A DNA stretch of 64,000 nucleotides from the NCBI RefSeq assembly GCF_038148855.1, contig NZ_JBBVGR010000005.1, forward strand, positions 248,001 to 312,000, in the 5' to 3' direction. This stretch comes from Phycobacter sedimenti (GTDB lineage Bacteria; Pseudomonadota; Alphaproteobacteria; Rhodobacterales; Rhodobacteraceae). This document shows positions 16,904-25,510 of the stretch, one piece after another (the first letter of the stretch is position 1; each line of letters begins with the position of its first letter). The translations under genes and the position numbers were made by a program. The notes under the pieces were generated by a model, which worked only from the letters and a program-made list of their open reading frames with translations, was not told where the DNA came from and did no database searches.

Positions 16904-19008
16904 TAGCGTTCAGTGAATTTGAGCTCGATCCGCCGGTTCTGCGAATAGGCCTCGGGTGTGTCGGCGGGGTTCACCGGCTGGTATTCACCAAATCCATTCG
17001 CCGCAAGCCGATTGGGCGGAATACCCAGTGCCTCGATCATGTAGCGTACCACCGATAGAGCGCGCCCCTGACTCAGCTCCCAATTGTCCTTGAACCTGGG
17101 GTGGCCTAGCAAGGTGGTGCTGTCGGTATGCCCATCGACCCGTATGATCCAGTCAAGTTCGGGCGGAATGTCGGCCGCAACGCTTTGCAGGATGCGGGCG
17201 ACCTTTGCGATCTCGGCTTTGCCCTCTTCGGACAGCTCTGCGCTGGCCGGCGCAAACAGCACCTCGGAGGCAAAGACGAACCGGTCGCCCTCGATCCGCA
17301 CGCCCTCCTGGCTACCCAGAACATCCCGCAGGCGGCCAAAGAACTCCGAGCGGTAGCGTTCCAGGTCTTCCGCCTTGGTCTCCGCACTCTGGGCCCGGTC
17401 TGCAAGTGCAGCCGCTTCGGCCTCAAGCCGCTTGCGCTCCTGTTCTTCGAGGATCCGCCGACGCCGTTCTTCGGAGGCCGCCCGCGCCAGGGCCGCGTTC
17501 AGGTCCTGACCGAGGTTCTGCAGCTGAACCTGCTGCGCTGCATCCCGTTCCTGGTAGTCATCCAGAATGGCCTGAAGGCTGCCAAGCTGTGCGCGCAACG
17601 CGGCAATCTGCTGATTCAGCAAGGCGGCCTCTCTCTGCGCCCTGGTTGAACGCTCCTTTTGATCGGCGAGGGCGGCCCGCGCCTCCGCCAACAAGGTGGC
17701 GCGCTGCTCGGCGAGCGTCAGCTGCTCCTCTGCCCGGCTTTCTGCAGCGTTTCTTGCATTCAACGCCGCGAGAAGGCGCTGCTGCAACACATCCGTGTCG
17801 CTGGCCGCCGCCTGCGCGTTTTCCAGGGCTTCCAGGGCGACAAGCAGACGCTGCTCAATGGCCGCCCGGTCTTCTTCCGTCGAGGTGGCAGCACTGCGCG
17901 CAGCGGCCAGATCCGCCTGGGCCTGCTCAAGCTGGGCCCCGAGACCCGCTTTCACACCGGCTGCATCCGCTCGCACCCGGTCAAGTTCAGCCTCAAGCGC
18001 GCTTACGCGCCCCTCCGCTTCGGACTGGCTGACCTCCATCTGTGCCAGAACCCGTGTCAGGCGTTCAGCCAGCTCATCGCGCTCCCGCGACTGGGCCTGC
18101 GCGGCTTCCAGCACCGACAAAGCCTCTTCCAGCTTGCTGTCGAGCTGTGCCTTGGCGGCGTCCGCAGCGGCCAGGAGCGTCAGGGTGTCCTCTGCCTTTT
18201 TTCGCTGGGCCTCAAGCGCCAGAGTCATGGCCGTCAGTTCCGCATCCGAATCTTCGAGCTTCTTGCGCAGGGCCTCGGCGGCGGCGGCTTCGGCAAGTCG
18301 TGCGGCCTCTTCTTCACTCAACTGCTGCTCCAAAGCGGCCAACGCATCCGACTGCGCTGCCCCTTCCCGTTGCAGATCCGCGATCATGGCCTCAAGCGCT
18401 TCGCGCCGCGCTGCCGCAAGCCGGGCTGCTTCTGCACCTGCGTCAATCTCTTCACGCGCCCGGACCAATGCCAGGTTCAAAGCCTCCTGCTCGCTCATCA
18501 GACTGGCCCGTTCCGCCTCTAGGTCACTGCGCTCGGCAGTGAGATCTGAAATCTGCGCGACTGCCGCGTCACGATCTGCGATCATGGCAGCCACCTGCGC
18601 CTCAAAGGCCGTGATGCGGCTGCGCGCAGCCTCAAGATCAGCGGCCTGTGCATCCCGTTCAGAGGTCAGGGATGAAATCAGACTGCGCTGCTGCGCAAGC
18701 TGTGCCTCTGCCTGCTCCAGATCGGATTGTGTCGTGTTCAGCGTCGCGTTCAAAGCGCCGAGCCTTGCCGTCAAAAGACTGTTTGAACGCTCTTCCAGGC
18801 CAAGCGCAGCCGCCAGCGCCTGCACTTCGGCCGAAAGTTCGTCGAGCTCGCTTTCTTGCCCGGTAATGGTTTCCCTCAAAACGAACTGAACAATCATGAA
18901 GATCGTCAGGACAAACATCAGGACCAGCAAAAGCCCGGTCATCGCATCGACGAACCCCGGCCAGATCGACGCCTGAAACCTTTGTCCTGTGCGCCGGGAC
19001 AGGGCCAT
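16903..19008 (-). CDS. MotB/OmpA-family protein with one membrane anchor and a very long coiled coil
   Basis: The 701-residue protein has one N-terminal membrane helix (about residues 20-45: FVDAMTGLLLVLMFVLTIF). Its Asp21 occupies the place of the ion-carrying Asp of MotB (YADFMTA). An Ala/Glu/Arg-rich coiled coil of about 500 residues follows (about 47-550). The OmpA/Pal peptidoglycan-binding domain (about 582-701) carries VDGHTDSTTL and SQGRALSVVRYMIEALG. It begins 3 bp after the MotA/ExbB-like gene, so both are one operon and probably one ion-driven complex anchored in the cell wall. The stop codon lies inside the CTAG used as IS target. The role is unknown; annotation as 'peptidoglycan-binding protein' would be usual. 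Confidence 0.85.
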   Translation of the reverse strand: MALSRRTGQRFQASIWPGFVDAMTGLLLVLMFVLTIFMIVQFVLRETITGQESELDELSAEVQALAAALGLEERSNSLLTARLGALNATLNTTQSDLEQAEAQLAQQRSLISSLTSERDAQAADLEAARSRITAFEAQVAAMIADRDAAVAQISDLTAERSDLEAERASLMSEQEALNLALVRAREEIDAGAEAARLAAARREALEAMIADLQREGAAQSDALAALEQQLSEEEAARLAEAAAAEALRKKLEDSDAELTAMTLALEAQRKKAEDTLTLLAAADAAKAQLDSKLEEALSVLEAAQAQSRERDELAERLTRVLAQMEVSQSEAEGRVSALEAELDRVRADAAGVKAGLGAQLEQAQADLAAARSAATSTEEDRAAIEQRLLVALEALENAQAAASDTDVLQQRLLAALNARNAAESRAEEQLTLAEQRATLLAEARAALADQKERSTRAQREAALLNQQIAALRAQLGSLQAILDDYQERDAAQQVQLQNLGQDLNAALARAASEERRRRILEEQERKRLEAEAAALADRAQSAETKAEDLERYRSEFFGRLRDVLGSQEGVRIEGDRFVFASEVLFAPASAELSEEGKAEIAKVARILQSVAADIPPELDWIIRVDGHTDSTTLLGHPRFKDNWELSQGRALSVVRYMIEALGIPPNRLAANGFGEYQPVNPADTPEAYSQNRRIELKFTER

Positions 19009-19011
19009 GGA

Positions 19012-20205
19012 TCAGCCCTCGTCCTGAGACGGCGACACAGAGCGCGCGGCGCGTTGTGCCCCGCGTGGCGGCGCAAAGGCCTTGACCATAAGATCAATAT
19101 CCTTGCGCAATTCCGCCAGGCTTTCCTGGCGGCCCGCGGAAATCTCTTCGAGGATCCGCAGCATCTGTACATCAATGGAGCGCAGCCGCATCCGGCTTTC
19201 CGCATCCATGCCCACATCGCCATGGGCGCGCATGATTTCGGTCAGGGTTTCCTGCCCCATGGCTACCCGTTCCAGCGCGGCGCTGAGCGCCTCGGTCTGT
19301 TCCTGACGTCGGTTCATGTCGTTTATGCTATCCACCAGTTGCGACAGCTTTGCTTCGACCGCTGCACGCCCCTGGGCAGTTTCCGCAAACATGCCCTGCA
19401 GCGCGTCCATCTGCTCGGCCATGGTGTCGAGCACCTGCGAGACCACGCCGCTGTCACCCGCTCCGTCCTCACCTGAGGAAAAGCTGACCCGCGTAAAGGT
19501 CGACATCCACTCTTCCAGTTCACGGTAGAAGCGGTTCTGACCATGCCCTGCAAAGAGTTCCAGAAGCCCCACGATCAGCGAGCCAGCCAACCCCAAAAGA
19601 GACGAGGCAAAGGCCACTCCCATGCCGCCAAGCTGTGCTTCCAGCCCGGTCATGAGGCGATTGAAGATATCGAGGCTTTCTTCCCCTTCGCGCGGGGCCA
19701 GACTGCGGATGGTATCGACCACGGCCGGAACGGTGGTGGCAAGCCCGTAGAACGTACCCAAAAGGCCGAGGAATATCAGAAGATTGACAATGTAGCGGGT
19801 GATCTCACGATCTTCATCGATCCGCGTAGCAACGGAGTCGAGTATGGACCGGGTCGAGGACGAGCCGAGCTGCATCCGCGCGCCTCTTGATCGCAAAAGC
19901 GATGCCAGCGGCGCCAGCATCGACGGCGGGCGCCCATCGCCACGTGCGCCGCCTGCAGCAAAGCTTTCGATCCAACGCACCGAGCCGATGAGCTGAACAA
20001 CCTGCCAGAAACAGGCCAGAACACCGATGACAAAGACGATAAGGATAAAACCGTTGAGCCAGGGATTGGCCTGAAACACCGGCAGCACCCGCGGCAGCGC
20101 CACAAAGGCACCAAACCCCGCAAGCCCCAACGCGATCAGCATCAGGATGACTTGTCGGACGGGTTGGGAAAACTGTGGCCTGATCTTACCGTCTGGCTGC
20201 GCCAT
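19012..20205 (-). CDS. MotA/TolQ/ExbB-like proton-channel protein
   Basis: The 397-residue protein has about four membrane helices (near residues 15-38, 50-73, 136-160 and 190-215). FLGLLGTFYGLATTV is the signature of the MotA/TolQ/ExbB family, and GMGVAFASSLLGLAGSLIVGLL is the last helix that lines the channel. A 170-residue cytoplasmic tail of predicted helices follows (MAEQMDALQGMFAETAQG onward). With the MotB-like partner 3 bp downstream it should make a 5:2-type ion-driven stator or motor. The long tail and single partner resemble the ZorA/ZorB pair of Zorya, but no zorC/D/E gene is nearby. It is not flagellar in context. Confidence 0.84.
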   Translation of the reverse strand: MAQPDGKIRPQFSQPVRQVILMLIALGLAGFGAFVALPRVLPVFQANPWLNGFILIVFVIGVLACFWQVVQLIGSVRWIESFAAGGARGDGRPPSMLAPLASLLRSRGARMQLGSSSTRSILDSVATRIDEDREITRYIVNLLIFLGLLGTFYGLATTVPAVVDTIRSLAPREGEESLDIFNRLMTGLEAQLGGMGVAFASSLLGLAGSLIVGLLELFAGHGQNRFYRELEEWMSTFTRVSFSSGEDGAGDSGVVSQVLDTMAEQMDALQGMFAETAQGRAAVEAKLSQLVDSINDMNRRQEQTEALSAALERVAMGQETLTEIMRAHGDVGMDAESRMRLRSIDVQMLRILEEISAGRQESLAELRKDIDLMVKAFAPPRGAQRAARSVSPSQDEG

Positions 20206-20283
20206 ATTCAGGGGCTCCTGCCGCTCTCTCGTGCTGTTCTCGCACCTGCAGCCTATAGGGAAAGAGAGTGCAAGGCCAAGGCT

Positions 20284-20814
20284 TTATGATGTGATTTGAC
20301 GCACCCGCCGGGCCAACCAGTCCAGTTCTTCATCCTGCAGCCCGATCTCGGACAGGTGGCTGGCGGTATTGTACAGGTACTCGGTGTTCGGGCCTCGCCC
20401 TCCCACCGCTCTGGCGATGATGCGGGCCTGATCCTCAAGGGTCATGCCGCCGCAATACTGTACGTGGCCTGTATCGATCACATAGGTCACGGCCCTCACG
20501 ATGTCCCCCGTGTGAAGCTCCACATTCAGGTTGCGCTCAAGATAGGCCGAAGAGATCAACTCGCGTTCCCGCAAGTAGTCCAGCGTTTGCGCCTCGGCGC
20601 CTGCCTCGACTGCCAGCGCCAAACCGGTGCAACGTGCACCCGCAACCTCATCCAGCGCCAGAACAAGACCCGGTTCGTCTTCGGTGCCCCGATGATGGAT
20701 CGAACTCATGCAAAAAGAGCGCGCATAGCCGTGCAGCGTGGCAACTTCGCGCCGCGCCACGGCGAATCCCGGGTTCCAAAGAAGCGATCCATATCCGAAC
20801 ACCCACATGGTCAT
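20284..20814 (-). CDS. Gamma-glutamylcyclotransferase, ChaC-like
   Basis: The 176-residue protein (start at 20814; the frame extends 18 residues further without family support) opens with MWVFGYGSLLWNPGF, the ChaC substrate-binding YGSL motif. YLRERELISSAYLERNL contains the conserved catalytic Glu region. ChaC enzymes degrade glutathione to 5-oxoproline and Cys-Gly in the cytoplasm. It stands alone between the motor operon and the extensin gene. AAAGGA lies 9 bp before the chosen ATG. Confidence 0.9.
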   Translation of the reverse strand: MTMWVFGYGSLLWNPGFAVARREVATLHGYARSFCMSSIHHRGTEDEPGLVLALDEVAGARCTGLALAVEAGAEAQTLDYLRERELISSAYLERNLNVELHTGDIVRAVTYVIDTGHVQYCGGMTLEDQARIIARAVGGRGPNTEYLYNTASHLSEIGLQDEELDWLARRVRQITS

Positions 20815-20948
20815 GGCGATTGGTCCTTTCCGATTGCCGCCTGTAAACAGCAATTTCCTCGGCCGCAAAAGAGGCTCATTGGCTGTCTGTCAGGAAATCC
20901 CGTTCTTGGCCATCACGTCCTGCTCTGGGCGGATGCGGCTGCGGCGCA

Positions 20949-20969
20949 GCAGCCCGCAAAGCGGGCTGC
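20949..20969. other. Perfect hairpin in the gap between two minus-strand genes
   Basis: GCAGCCCGC (20949-20957) pairs perfectly with GCGGGCTGC (20961-20969) over an AAA loop. No T-run follows on either strand. It lies about 85 bp after the extensin-like gene and may stabilise or end that transcript. Confidence 0.45.
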
Positions 20970-21052
20970 CATGCCCAACACTGGAAATCGTCTGGCCCGA
21001 CCAGGGCCAAGGCGCTTTCAGTGGCGGGAGCGCTACCTTGCTCCCATACAGG

Positions 21053-21868
21053 TCAGCGGCAGTAGGCCCCGCCCCGATGCCGCGCCACATCAAGATGAAA
21101 GTGGTCCTGATGATAGCGATCCGCATCCGGCCCCAGTACAGTGCCAAAAGGTCCGCAGGCCGCTTTCCAGATCTTGCGGAGTTTCTTTCGGGTCTGACGC
21201 TTTTTCCAGCCCTCCAGCACCGTAACAGTCTGACCGTCTTCCAGGGTGAACCCCGAAATATCGATCGCACGGGCCTTGCCATGTTCGGAAATCCGTGCGC
21301 CTGGGCGGTTGTTGCGACTACGGCAGGCATAGTGCGCCGCCACGCGCAAGGACACCACCTTGTTGCCCCGCCCAAATGCCTTTTCCACGTCTTTGCTGAC
21401 CCAACGGTTGAGCGACTTGGCCAGATCGCAGTGCATTACCGAAGGCGTACTGAGACGCACGCCTGACACGGACGTTACGCGAACCGCGGATTTCGCCCCA
21501 CACCCCGGCAAATTGCCCGTGACAGTCCCGACCGGTTCTCCCTGGATGTCGATATCGCCGCAGACCGATGTCTTTCGCAATGCACGCCGATTGAACAGGA
21601 CTTGTTCGACGATCGCTTCGGGTCGCGTGACCGGGCGCATTGCGGGCACGTCAATCGCAGGCACGAGAGCGCCGGTCTGGGCCGACGCCAACACGGGAAC
21701 CGCCCCCGATTGGGCGCGGGCCATAGGCCGAACCGGGGGCTCATCCTGCGCGGCAGAGTGGTGCACGGGGGCGGGACGGGCATTGGGGCGAAGGGAAGCC
21801 TCGGGCGCCGTCGCACTGGCGCTTCCCGCCACCATCACGCCAATCAGAACCGCAACCCGCCCGATCAT
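21053..21868 (-). CDS. Extensin-like C-terminal domain protein (putative secreted LAS-type peptidase)
   Basis: I start it at 21868, where ATG overlaps the tyrC stop (TGATG); the frame runs 70 residues further upstream into tyrC. The 271-residue product has a signal peptide (MIGRVAVLIGVMVAGSASA), a Pro/Ala-rich linker and the bacterial extensin_C domain with SEHGKARAIDISGF and YHQDHFHLD. The His/Asp/His set and fold resemble LAS metallopeptidases such as D-Ala-D-Ala carboxypeptidases. Six Cys suggest disulfides in the periplasm. Biochemistry of this family is largely unknown. Confidence 0.85.
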   Translation of the reverse strand: MIGRVAVLIGVMVAGSASATAPEASLRPNARPAPVHHSAAQDEPPVRPMARAQSGAVPVLASAQTGALVPAIDVPAMRPVTRPEAIVEQVLFNRRALRKTSVCGDIDIQGEPVGTVTGNLPGCGAKSAVRVTSVSGVRLSTPSVMHCDLAKSLNRWVSKDVEKAFGRGNKVVSLRVAAHYACRSRNNRPGARISEHGKARAIDISGFTLEDGQTVTVLEGWKKRQTRKKLRKIWKAACGPFGTVLGPDADRYHQDHFHLDVARHRGGAYCR

Positions 21869-22785
21869 CACGGCTTTGTCCGTCCGAAATCCGGCGCGTC
21901 CGTATCCTGACCCGCCTCGATAATGCCCCGCCGGATGGCGCGGGTGCGCGTGAAATACTGGTGCAGGTGCTCTCCGTCGCCGGTCCGGATGGCCCGCTGC
22001 AGGGCAAACAACTCTTCCGTGAACCGCCCGAGAATTTCCAGAGTCGCGTCCTTGTTGGTCAGAAAAACATCGCGCCACATGGTCGGATCCGAAGCCGCGA
22101 TGCGGGTGAAATCCCGGAAACCGGCGGCAGAGTACTTGATGACCTCGCTGTCGGTCACCCGGCGCAGGTCATCGGCCACCCCCACCATGGTATAGGCAAT
22201 GAGGTGCGGTGCATGGCTGGTGACGGCCAGAACCAGATCGTGGTGATCGGCGTCCATTTCGTCCACATTGGCGCCCATGCCTTCCCAAAGGCGGCGCAAA
22301 CGATCGACGGCAGTCGGATCCGTACCTTCCACCGGCACCAACAGGCTCCAGCGGTTGTTGAACAGGTCCGCGAATCCTGCTTCCGGGCCCGAATGCTCGG
22401 TCCCGGCAAGAGGGTGCGCCGGCACGAAATGCACACCTTCGGGGATATGCGGGGACACCGCCTCGATCACATGGCGTTTGACAGATCCCACGTCCGAAAC
22501 CGTGGCACCGGGCTTCAGCCCGGCAGATATCTCTTCCATCACGGCGCCCATGGCGCCAACCGGCACGCAGAGCACCACGAGGTCGGCGCCCTCGACTGCC
22601 TCGGAAGCGCTGTCGCAGACACGATCACACAGGCCGATCCGGCGTGCGGTCTCGCGGGTTTCCGTGCTGCGGGCATAGCCCGTGACCTCTCCGGCGAGCC
22701 CCGCCCGTTTCATCGCCCAGAACATCGAGGATGCAATGAGGCCCAGGCCGATCAGCGCGACGCGGTTGTAGACCGGGGCGCTCAT
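21868..22785 (-). CDS. tyrC: Prephenate/arogenate dehydrogenase
   Basis: The 305-residue enzyme makes tyrosine precursors by NAD(P)-dependent oxidative decarboxylation. The Rossmann motif GLGLIASSMFWAMKRAG starts at about residue 12, followed by GADLVVLCVPVGAMG, then SVKRHVIEAV and FVPAHPLAGTEHSGPEAG, which contains the catalytic His region. Whether it prefers prephenate or arogenate is not readable. Its ATG overlaps the hisC stop (ATGA) and its stop overlaps the extensin start, so three genes form a coupled unit. Confidence 0.93.
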   Translation of the reverse strand: MSAPVYNRVALIGLGLIASSMFWAMKRAGLAGEVTGYARSTETRETARRIGLCDRVCDSASEAVEGADLVVLCVPVGAMGAVMEEISAGLKPGATVSDVGSVKRHVIEAVSPHIPEGVHFVPAHPLAGTEHSGPEAGFADLFNNRWSLLVPVEGTDPTAVDRLRRLWEGMGANVDEMDADHHDLVLAVTSHAPHLIAYTMVGVADDLRRVTDSEVIKYSAAGFRDFTRIAASDPTMWRDVFLTNKDATLEILGRFTEELFALQRAIRTGDGEHLHQYFTRTRAIRRGIIEAGQDTDAPDFGRTKP

Positions 22786-23873
22786 GCCGCCCCCTCCCCT
22801 GCCTTGAAAGCCTTGACCGCGGCCGCAACGGCGCGGCAGGCGGCCTCATCCCCGATGGTGATGCGCAGGGCATTGGGCAGGTTATAGCCCGCCACCCGCC
22901 GCACGATCAGCCCTCGGGCTTTCAGGAAATCATCGCAGGCTTCGGCTTCGGCCTGGCTGGAAAACCGCGCCAGAATGAAATTGGTGCAAGAGGTATCGGA
23001 CGGCACGCCGAGTTCCGCCAGAGCGTCCGCAAGCCAGCTGCGCCATTTCGCGTTCTCGGCCCGGCACCGGTCGACAAAATCCGTATCCCGTACCGAGGCC
23101 AAGGCCCCGGCCAGCGCGGTTGACGACACATTGAACGGGCCGCGCAAGCGGTTCAGCACGTCAATGATTTCCTGCGGGCCATAGCCCCAGCCAATACGCG
23201 CACCGCCAAGCCCGTAGATCTTGGAGAAGGTGCGGGTCATGAAGACATTGCTGCGGCCCGCAATCAGCGCTGCCCCGGCATCAAAGCCCTCGACATATTC
23301 CGCATAGGCGCCATCCAGCACCAGCAGCGCCCCGTCGGGAATGCCAGCCGCCAGACGTGCCACTTCGGCGGCGCCAATCATGGTTCCCGTCGGGTTGTTC
23401 GGGTTTGCGATGAACACCAGCTTGGTGCGCTCGGTGCAGCCCTCAAGCAAGGCATCCACATCCGTCACGCGCTCGCGCTCGGGCACCTCCACAGGTGTTG
23501 CGCCCGCGGCCTGCGCACTGATGCGGTACATGGCAAAGCCGTGCTCGGTATAAAGCACCTCATCCCCCGGCCCGGCGTAGGCCTGACAGAGGAAGGTGAT
23601 GATCTCGTCGCTGCCCGCACCGCAGATGATCTGCGCCGGATCAAGCCCGTGAACCTCTCCGATGGCCGCGCGCAGCTCTGCATGATCCGAGCTGGGATAG
23701 CGGTGCATATTGCCCGCCGCCTCGCGCATGGCCTCGATGGCGCGCGGGCTAGGGCCGAGAGGGTTCTCATTGGAGGAGAGCTTGACGGTATTGCTCACCC
23801 CTTCCACATGGGCAGCCCCGCCCTGATAGAGAGCGATGTCCATAATGCCGGGCTGCGGTGTGATCTGGCTCAT
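22782..23873 (-). CDS. hisC: Histidinol-phosphate (or aromatic) aminotransferase
   Basis: This 363-residue class I/II aminotransferase has the PLP-lysine motif TFSKIYGLGGARIGW, SSNENPLGPSP near the N-terminus and FIANPNNPTGT. I start it at 23873, where AGGAG lies 8 bp upstream; a 16-residue upstream extension is unsupported. HisC proteins fused in operon with TyrC in this group usually also transaminate prephenate or aromatic keto acids, so it may serve tyrosine and phenylalanine as much as histidine synthesis (inference from context). Confidence 0.93.
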   Translation of the reverse strand: MSQITPQPGIMDIALYQGGAAHVEGVSNTVKLSSNENPLGPSPRAIEAMREAAGNMHRYPSSDHAELRAAIGEVHGLDPAQIICGAGSDEIITFLCQAYAGPGDEVLYTEHGFAMYRISAQAAGATPVEVPERERVTDVDALLEGCTERTKLVFIANPNNPTGTMIGAAEVARLAAGIPDGALLVLDGAYAEYVEGFDAGAALIAGRSNVFMTRTFSKIYGLGGARIGWGYGPQEIIDVLNRLRGPFNVSSTALAGALASVRDTDFVDRCRAENAKWRSWLADALAELGVPSDTSCTNFILARFSSQAEAEACDDFLKARGLIVRRVAGYNLPNALRITIGDEAACRAVAAAVKAFKAGEGAA

Positions 23874-23984
23874 TCGACGGACTCCTTGGTTCCGCCCCGT
23901 GTTTAACCTTGTGCGCAGCAATCGAAAAGCCGCAAGATGCGTCCCCCCTCAGCCAGTCGCCACAACACCTTGCGCATTTGCTCT

Positions 23985-25409
23985 CTACGCGGCCCTCGGA
24001 TGAAACCGCGCAGTGCTGGGGTCGGCCCGATAGTGCTGTGCCAGACCCTCGGCGCGCAGGGACAGCTCATTCACACTGTCGATGATGAAACCCGCAGTCT
24101 TATCCGTCATCAGGTAGGAAAAATTGAGCCGCACCCAGCCCGGTTTGCGCAGCTCCTGCCCCGCCTCCAGATCGGCAAACAGGGCGCGCGACTCGGCTTC
24201 GTCGATGCCAAGCAGCCGGTGGGCATATGGGCCCGCACAGGCGCATCCTCCCCGAGCCTGAATCCCGTAGAAGTCACTCAGCATACGGGTGAACAGTTGC
24301 TGATGAACGGGCTGCCCTGATGCGCCCCGAACCGTGAAGGAAAAGATCGGCAGGCGCAGCGCGCTGGGGTGCCCCAGTAATGTAAGGCGCGGATTGTCCT
24401 GCCAACCCGCCCGAGCCATCTTGGCAAAATGGGCTTCCTTGCGGGCGATCTCTGCCTCGCCGACCGCCTCCTTGACCATAAAGGCCAAGGCCGCGCGGAT
24501 ATCTCCGATGACATTTGGCGTGCCCGCCTCTTCACGCGCGGACAGATCATGACTGTAGGCATGGTCCCATGGAGACACGAAACTGACAGTGCCGCCGCCC
24601 GGCCAGGACGGAGCACGCCGACGCACGGCCTGACTGTTGACGATCAACACCCCAGACGCACCGGGGCCGCCCGGAAATTTATGTGGCGAGACAACCACGG
24701 CATCTTTGCGCACACCGCCATTGCCCCCCATATCGATCGGCAGATAGGGGCCTCCCCCCGCATAGTCCCAGACCGCAAGAGCGCCGTGCGCCTTCAGGGT
24801 CCGGGTCACCTCGTCGACAGCGGTCAGAACACCGGTCACGTTTGAGGCAGCAGAGAAACTGCCGATTTTCAGATCACAGGCCGCGTATTCTTTGAGTGCG
24901 GCCTCAAGAACCTGAAGGTCGACGCCTCCTCCCGACGCCTCGGGGATTTCAACCACCGTAGCCTTGCTTTCCCGCCACGGCAGGATGTTGGAATGATGCT
25001 CATAGGGGCCAATGAAAACCACCGGCGCCTGGGCCGCATTCACTCCGAACAGGCTTACCAGCCGGTTCAGGCCAGCTGTCGCACCAGATCCGGAAAAGAC
25101 CACCGCATCGTCCCGCATTGCGCCGGTAATACGGGCGATTTCGGCCCGAGCGGCGCGGCGCATCCCCGTCATATGCGCACCGCAGTAGGACGCCTCGGTG
25201 TGGGAATTGGCATAAAACGGCAGGACATTTTCGGTGATGAATGCCTCTACGCAGCGCAGCGCCCGCCCAGAGGCAACGTAGTCGGCATAGACCACGGGCA
25301 CCGGACCATCAGGTCCCGGGATCTGGACGCCTTCACCGATCAAATCATCGGCCAGGCAGCCCTGCTGAACGGTGCTGTTCAGGCTGTGTTTGAATGAGGC
25401 AAAAGACAT
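23985..25409 (-). CDS. Aminotransferase class V-fold PLP enzyme (cysteine desulfurase/kynureninase-like)
   Basis: The 474-residue enzyme has the class V landmarks: NSHTEASYCGAHMT, FSGSGATAGLNRLV, a PLP Asp in VWDYAGGGPYLPIDM, and the Schiff-base lysine in VVVSPHKFPGGPGASGVL. A Cys-bearing loop GIQARGGCACAGPYAHRLLG stands in place of the desulfurase active-site Cys. AGGAGA precedes the ATG at 25409; the longer frame is unsupported. It is divergent from the Lrp-type gene at 25511, which probably controls it, so the substrate is likely an amino acid. The reaction is unknown: lyase, desulfurase or aminotransferase are all possible. Confidence 0.82.
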   Translation of the reverse strand: MSFASFKHSLNSTVQQGCLADDLIGEGVQIPGPDGPVPVVYADYVASGRALRCVEAFITENVLPFYANSHTEASYCGAHMTGMRRAARAEIARITGAMRDDAVVFSGSGATAGLNRLVSLFGVNAAQAPVVFIGPYEHHSNILPWRESKATVVEIPEASGGGVDLQVLEAALKEYAACDLKIGSFSAASNVTGVLTAVDEVTRTLKAHGALAVWDYAGGGPYLPIDMGGNGGVRKDAVVVSPHKFPGGPGASGVLIVNSQAVRRRAPSWPGGGTVSFVSPWDHAYSHDLSAREEAGTPNVIGDIRAALAFMVKEAVGEAEIARKEAHFAKMARAGWQDNPRLTLLGHPSALRLPIFSFTVRGASGQPVHQQLFTRMLSDFYGIQARGGCACAGPYAHRLLGIDEAESRALFADLEAGQELRKPGWVRLNFSYLMTDKTAGFIIDSVNELSLRAEGLAQHYRADPSTARFHPRAA

Positions 25410-25462
25410 CGTGCTCTCCTTTAGCTTTGAAGAGGATGCCTCATGTTCACTGCTATTTTGCC

Positions 25463-25476
25463 ACTCATTTTTGAGT
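25463..25476. promoter_or_regulatory. Candidate Lrp-type operator
   Basis: ACTCA (25463-25467) and TGAGT (25472-25476) form an inverted repeat over TTTT in the AT-rich 101 bp gap between the class V aminotransferase and Lrp-family genes. Size and composition fit Lrp/AsnC sites. Binding is inferred from position only. Confidence 0.45.
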
Positions 25477-25510
25477 AGATATCTGATTTTGCGTGTCATA
25501 TGATCGATTA

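Noticed and set aside
17659..18889. Plus-strand frames opposite the coiled-coil region of the OmpA-family gene
   Set aside because: Low-complexity Ala/Ser/Arg shadow of the repetitive coiled-coil coding sequence.
16903..20205. Zorya anti-phage system
   Set aside because: ZorA/ZorB-like architecture is present, but no ZorC, ZorD or ZorE-like gene is adjacent; neighbours are housekeeping genes.
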